Source: Nonomuraea sp. (GTDB lineage: Bacteria; Actinomycetota; Actinomycetes; Streptosporangiales; Streptosporangiaceae). Taken from it: a stretch of DNA of 6,859 nucleotides. A program made the position numbers and the translations under genes. Below, one piece after another: positions 5,365 to 6,859 of this stretch; within the stretch, counting starts at the first letter, position 1, and each line of letters opens with the position of its first letter. The stretch is taken from NCBI GenBank assembly GCA_013362835.1, contig JABFVJ010000154.1, forward strand, positions 1-6,859. The letters are read 5' to 3'. Under the pieces are notes generated by a model that saw only the letters and a list, made by a program, of their open reading frames with translations, was not told the DNA's origin and ran no database searches.

Positions 5365-5372
5365 CCTGCGAC

Positions 5373-6500
5373 ATGCGGATCCTGCACACCTCCGACTGGC
5401 ACCTCGGGCGCTCCTTCCACCGGGAGAGCCTGCTCGGGGCGCAGGCCGCCTTCGCCGATCACCTGGTCGAGACCGTGCGCGCCGAGCGGGTCGACGTCGT
5501 GGCCGTCTCCGGCGACGTCTACGACCGGGCGCTGCCGCCGGTCGACGCGGTCGCCCTGCTCTCCGACACGCTCGCCCGGCTGCGCGCGGCGGGGGCGCGG
5601 GTGGTGCTGATCAGCGGCAACCACGACTCGGCGCTGCGGCTCGGGTTCGGCTCGGCGCTGATCGAGTCCTCGGGCGTCCACGTGCGCACCGACCCCGACC
5701 AGGCGTGGGAGCCGGTGCTGATCGACGGCGTCGCCTTCTACGGCATCCCCTACCTGGAGCCCGAGCTGGTCCGCACCCGGTGGGAGCTGCCCGGCCGCGG
5801 CCACACCGCCGCGATCTCCCACGCCATGGGCCGCATCAGGTCCGACGCCCCGCGCCACCGCGCCGCCGTCGTGCTGGCCCACTGCTTCGTGACGGGCGGC
5901 GAGGCCAGCGACAGCGAGCGCGACATCAGCGTGGGCGGCGTCTTCCACGTGCCGCTGCCGGTGTTCGACGGGGTCGACTACGTCGCGCTCGGCCACCTGC
6001 ACGGGCGGCAGCGCATGTCGGAGACGGTCCGCTACTCGGGCTCCCCGCTGGCCTACTCCTTCTCCGAGACCTCCCACCTCAAGGGCTCCTGGCTGATCAC
6101 CCTCCCCACGTCCGCCCCGGGCGATCCGGCGGCCGAGTTCGTGCCCGCGCCCGTGCCGCGTCCCGTGGGGCGGCTGCGCGGCGACCTTGACGACCTGCTG
6201 ACCCTCCCGCGCTACTCCGCCTACGAGGACCACTGGCTGCAGATCACCCTGACCGACCCCGTCCGCCCCCGATCGGCCATGGACCGGCTGCGCGCCCGCT
6301 TCCCCCACGCCCTCGCCCTCGCCTTCGAGCCGGTGGGCTCGCTGCCCGCCGCCCAGCCCGTGCGGACCAGCGGGCGCCCCGAGGCGGAGGTCGCCCTCGA
6401 TTTCGTCCGGGAGGTGCGCGGCGAGCCTGCCGCATCCGAGGAGGAAGACCTGCTAAGACAGGCGATCGAGGCGTCCAGGGCGAAGGAGACGATGGCGTAG
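5373..6500 (+). CDS. sbcD: Exonuclease SbcD, nuclease subunit of SbcCD (Mre11 family)
   Basis: SbcD is the metal-dependent nuclease of SbcCD, which cuts DNA hairpins and blocked double-strand ends. The 375-residue protein has all the phosphoesterase motifs: DWH (Asp8, His10), GDVYD (Asp48), GNHD (82-85, Asn83 and His84), AHCF (His170) and GHLH (207-210, His208 and His210). Its length is normal for bacterial SbcD, with a C-terminal capping region that meets SbcC. I chose ATG 5373 because MRILHTSDWHLG is the canonical family N-terminus. The frame extends upstream to an ATG at 5283, but those 30 residues are not family-like and include a rare TTA codon. A leaderless start is likely. The gene ends TAG directly before the sbcC ATG, so the two subunits form one operon. 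A pair of uncommon codons (CTA AGA) occurs near the end. Confidence 0.96.
   Translation: MRILHTSDWHLGRSFHRESLLGAQAAFADHLVETVRAERVDVVAVSGDVYDRALPPVDAVALLSDTLARLRAAGARVVLISGNHDSALRLGFGSALIESSGVHVRTDPDQAWEPVLIDGVAFYGIPYLEPELVRTRWELPGRGHTAAISHAMGRIRSDAPRHRAAVVLAHCFVTGGEASDSERDISVGGVFHVPLPVFDGVDYVALGHLHGRQRMSETVRYSGSPLAYSFSETSHLKGSWLITLPTSAPGDPAAEFVPAPVPRPVGRLRGDLDDLLTLPRYSAYEDHWLQITLTDPVRPRSAMDRLRARFPHALALAFEPVGSLPAAQPVRTSGRPEAEVALDFVREVRGEPAASEEEDLLRQAIEASRAKETMA
6483..6488 (+). promoter_or_regulatory. Probable sbcC ribosome binding site inside the sbcD end
   Basis: AAGGAG lies 12 bases before the sbcC ATG at 6501, longer than ideal, and only three bases before an in-frame ATG (6492) that encodes the last Met of SbcD. 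Ribosomes finishing sbcD would restart at 6501, so coupling may matter more than this site. Confidence 0.4.
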
Positions 6501-6859
6501 ATGCGGCCGCACCGGCTCACGCTCACGGCCTTCGGGTCCTTCCCCGGCACGGAGACGGTCGACTTCGACGCCCTGACCGAGGCGGGCCTGTTCCTCATCC
6601 ACGGTCCCACGGGCGCGGGCAAGACCACGATCCTCGACGCCCTCTGCTTCGCCCTCTACGGCGTCGTCCCAGGCCAGCGCAACAGCGCCCGCAGCCTGCG
6701 CTGCGACCACGCCCCTTCGGGCACCGGGCCGTCGGTGACGCTGGAGGTCTCGATCCGGGGCCGCTTACTGCGCATCCGGCGGTCGCCGTCCTGGCAGCGT
6801 CCCAAGTTGCGCGGCACGGGCGTCACGGAGGAGAAGGCCAAGGTCATCGTCGAGGAGCG
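6501..6859 (+). CDS. sbcC: SbcC ATPase subunit of SbcCD (Rad50/SMC family), N-terminal part, cut by window edge
   Basis: SbcC is the Rad50-like ATPase whose long coiled-coil arms tether DNA ends while SbcD cuts. Only the first 119 residues (of usually about 1,000) are in the window, and the frame is open at the right edge. It starts MRPHRLTLTAFGSFPGTE, the typical SbcC/Rad50 N-terminus. Walker A is GPTGAGKT (35-42), followed by TILDALCFALYG, in which the helix after the P-loop continues. RSLRCDHA (64-71) corresponds to the family segment that normally has Ser at the Cys position. The Q-loop and coiled coils lie in or beyond the missing part. The ATG follows the sbcD TAG with zero spacing and in the same frame. 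Leu89 is encoded by TTA (6765-6767), rare in this genome. Confidence 0.96.
   Translation, partial: MRPHRLTLTAFGSFPGTETVDFDALTEAGLFLIHGPTGAGKTTILDALCFALYGVVPGQRNSARSLRCDHAPSGTGPSVTLEVSIRGRLLRIRRSPSWQRPKLRGTGVTEEKAKVIVEE

Noticed and set aside
5283..5372. N-terminal extension of sbcD to ATG 5283
   Set aside because: The first 30 residues precede the canonical MRILHTSDWH start, include a TTA codon and overlap the promoter region.
2735..5389. Minus-strand 884-codon open frame
   Set aside because: It runs antisense to the coupled hydrolase and out of frame with the membrane hydrolase. Its translation is Arg/Gly/Ala/Pro-rich low-complexity, a third-position GC shadow with no domain.
5358..6308. 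Minus-strand 316-codon open frame opposite sbcD
   Set aside because: Antisense to a fully conserved sbcD; no recognisable motif.
1..6859. CRISPR array, tRNA/rRNA, transposon ends, riboswitch or toxin-antitoxin pair
   Set aside because: No regularly spaced repeats, tRNA-like cloverleaf, terminal inverted repeats or transposase motifs were seen. The 88-residue protein has no antitoxin or toxin partner and no matching motif.

Overview
This window comes from a very GC-rich genome. The strong G/C bias at third codon positions produces long ORFs in several frames, and GTG starts, apparent leaderless starts and a polytopic LCP protein all point to a filamentous actinomycete. Something in the Streptosporangiales (Nonomuraea-like) is my guess, but no marker gene here settles the genus. 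I see no rRNA, tRNA, CRISPR array, insertion sequence, integrase or phage gene, and no break in base composition. It reads as ordinary chromosome, densely packed, with no gene-free stretch over about 110 bases.

Layout, left to right. (1) The 3' end of an unidentified + strand gene (1-100) converges on a minus-strand pair across a GC-only hairpin. (2) The minus-strand pair is an LCP (LytR-CpsA-Psr) cell-wall glycopolymer transferase with a multi-span membrane N-terminus (1918-434), followed 54 bases downstream by an 88-residue protein of unknown function (379-113). (3) A 101-base divergent control region (1919-2019) holds a candidate lcp promoter with a palindrome in its spacer. It also holds a candidate leaderless promoter for the crotonase gene, overlapped by a second perfect inverted repeat. 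(4) On the + strand are a crotonase-fold protein (2020-2880) and an alpha/beta hydrolase (2870-3799) that overlap and are probably translationally coupled. (5) On the minus strand is a larger, membrane-anchored alpha/beta hydrolase with four C-terminal membrane spans (5265-3772). Its 3' end overlaps the first hydrolase tail-to-tail by 28 bases. (6) A second divergent region (5266-5372) carries an imperfect 9+9 inverted repeat. (7) Finally comes the sbcD-sbcC pair for the Mre11-Rad50-type DNA-end nuclease (5373-6500 and 6501 to the window edge), joined stop-to-start with no gap and in the same reading frame.

How the genes may work together. LCP and the 88-residue protein are a candidate cell-envelope transcription unit. 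The crotonase and its coupled hydrolase look like a small acyl-CoA or ester metabolism unit. The crotonase lacks both glutamates of classical enoyl-CoA hydratase and instead has a glutamate where enoyl-CoA isomerases keep their catalytic acid, so a plain 'enoyl-CoA hydratase' label would mislead. SbcCD is a housekeeping repair complex. I found no convincing new defence, mobile or biosynthetic system. The most interesting points are the crotonase active site, the two palindromes in the lcp/crotonase control region, the extracytoplasmic hydrolase fused to a four-span membrane domain (with two TTA codons), and the in-frame sbcD/sbcC junction.
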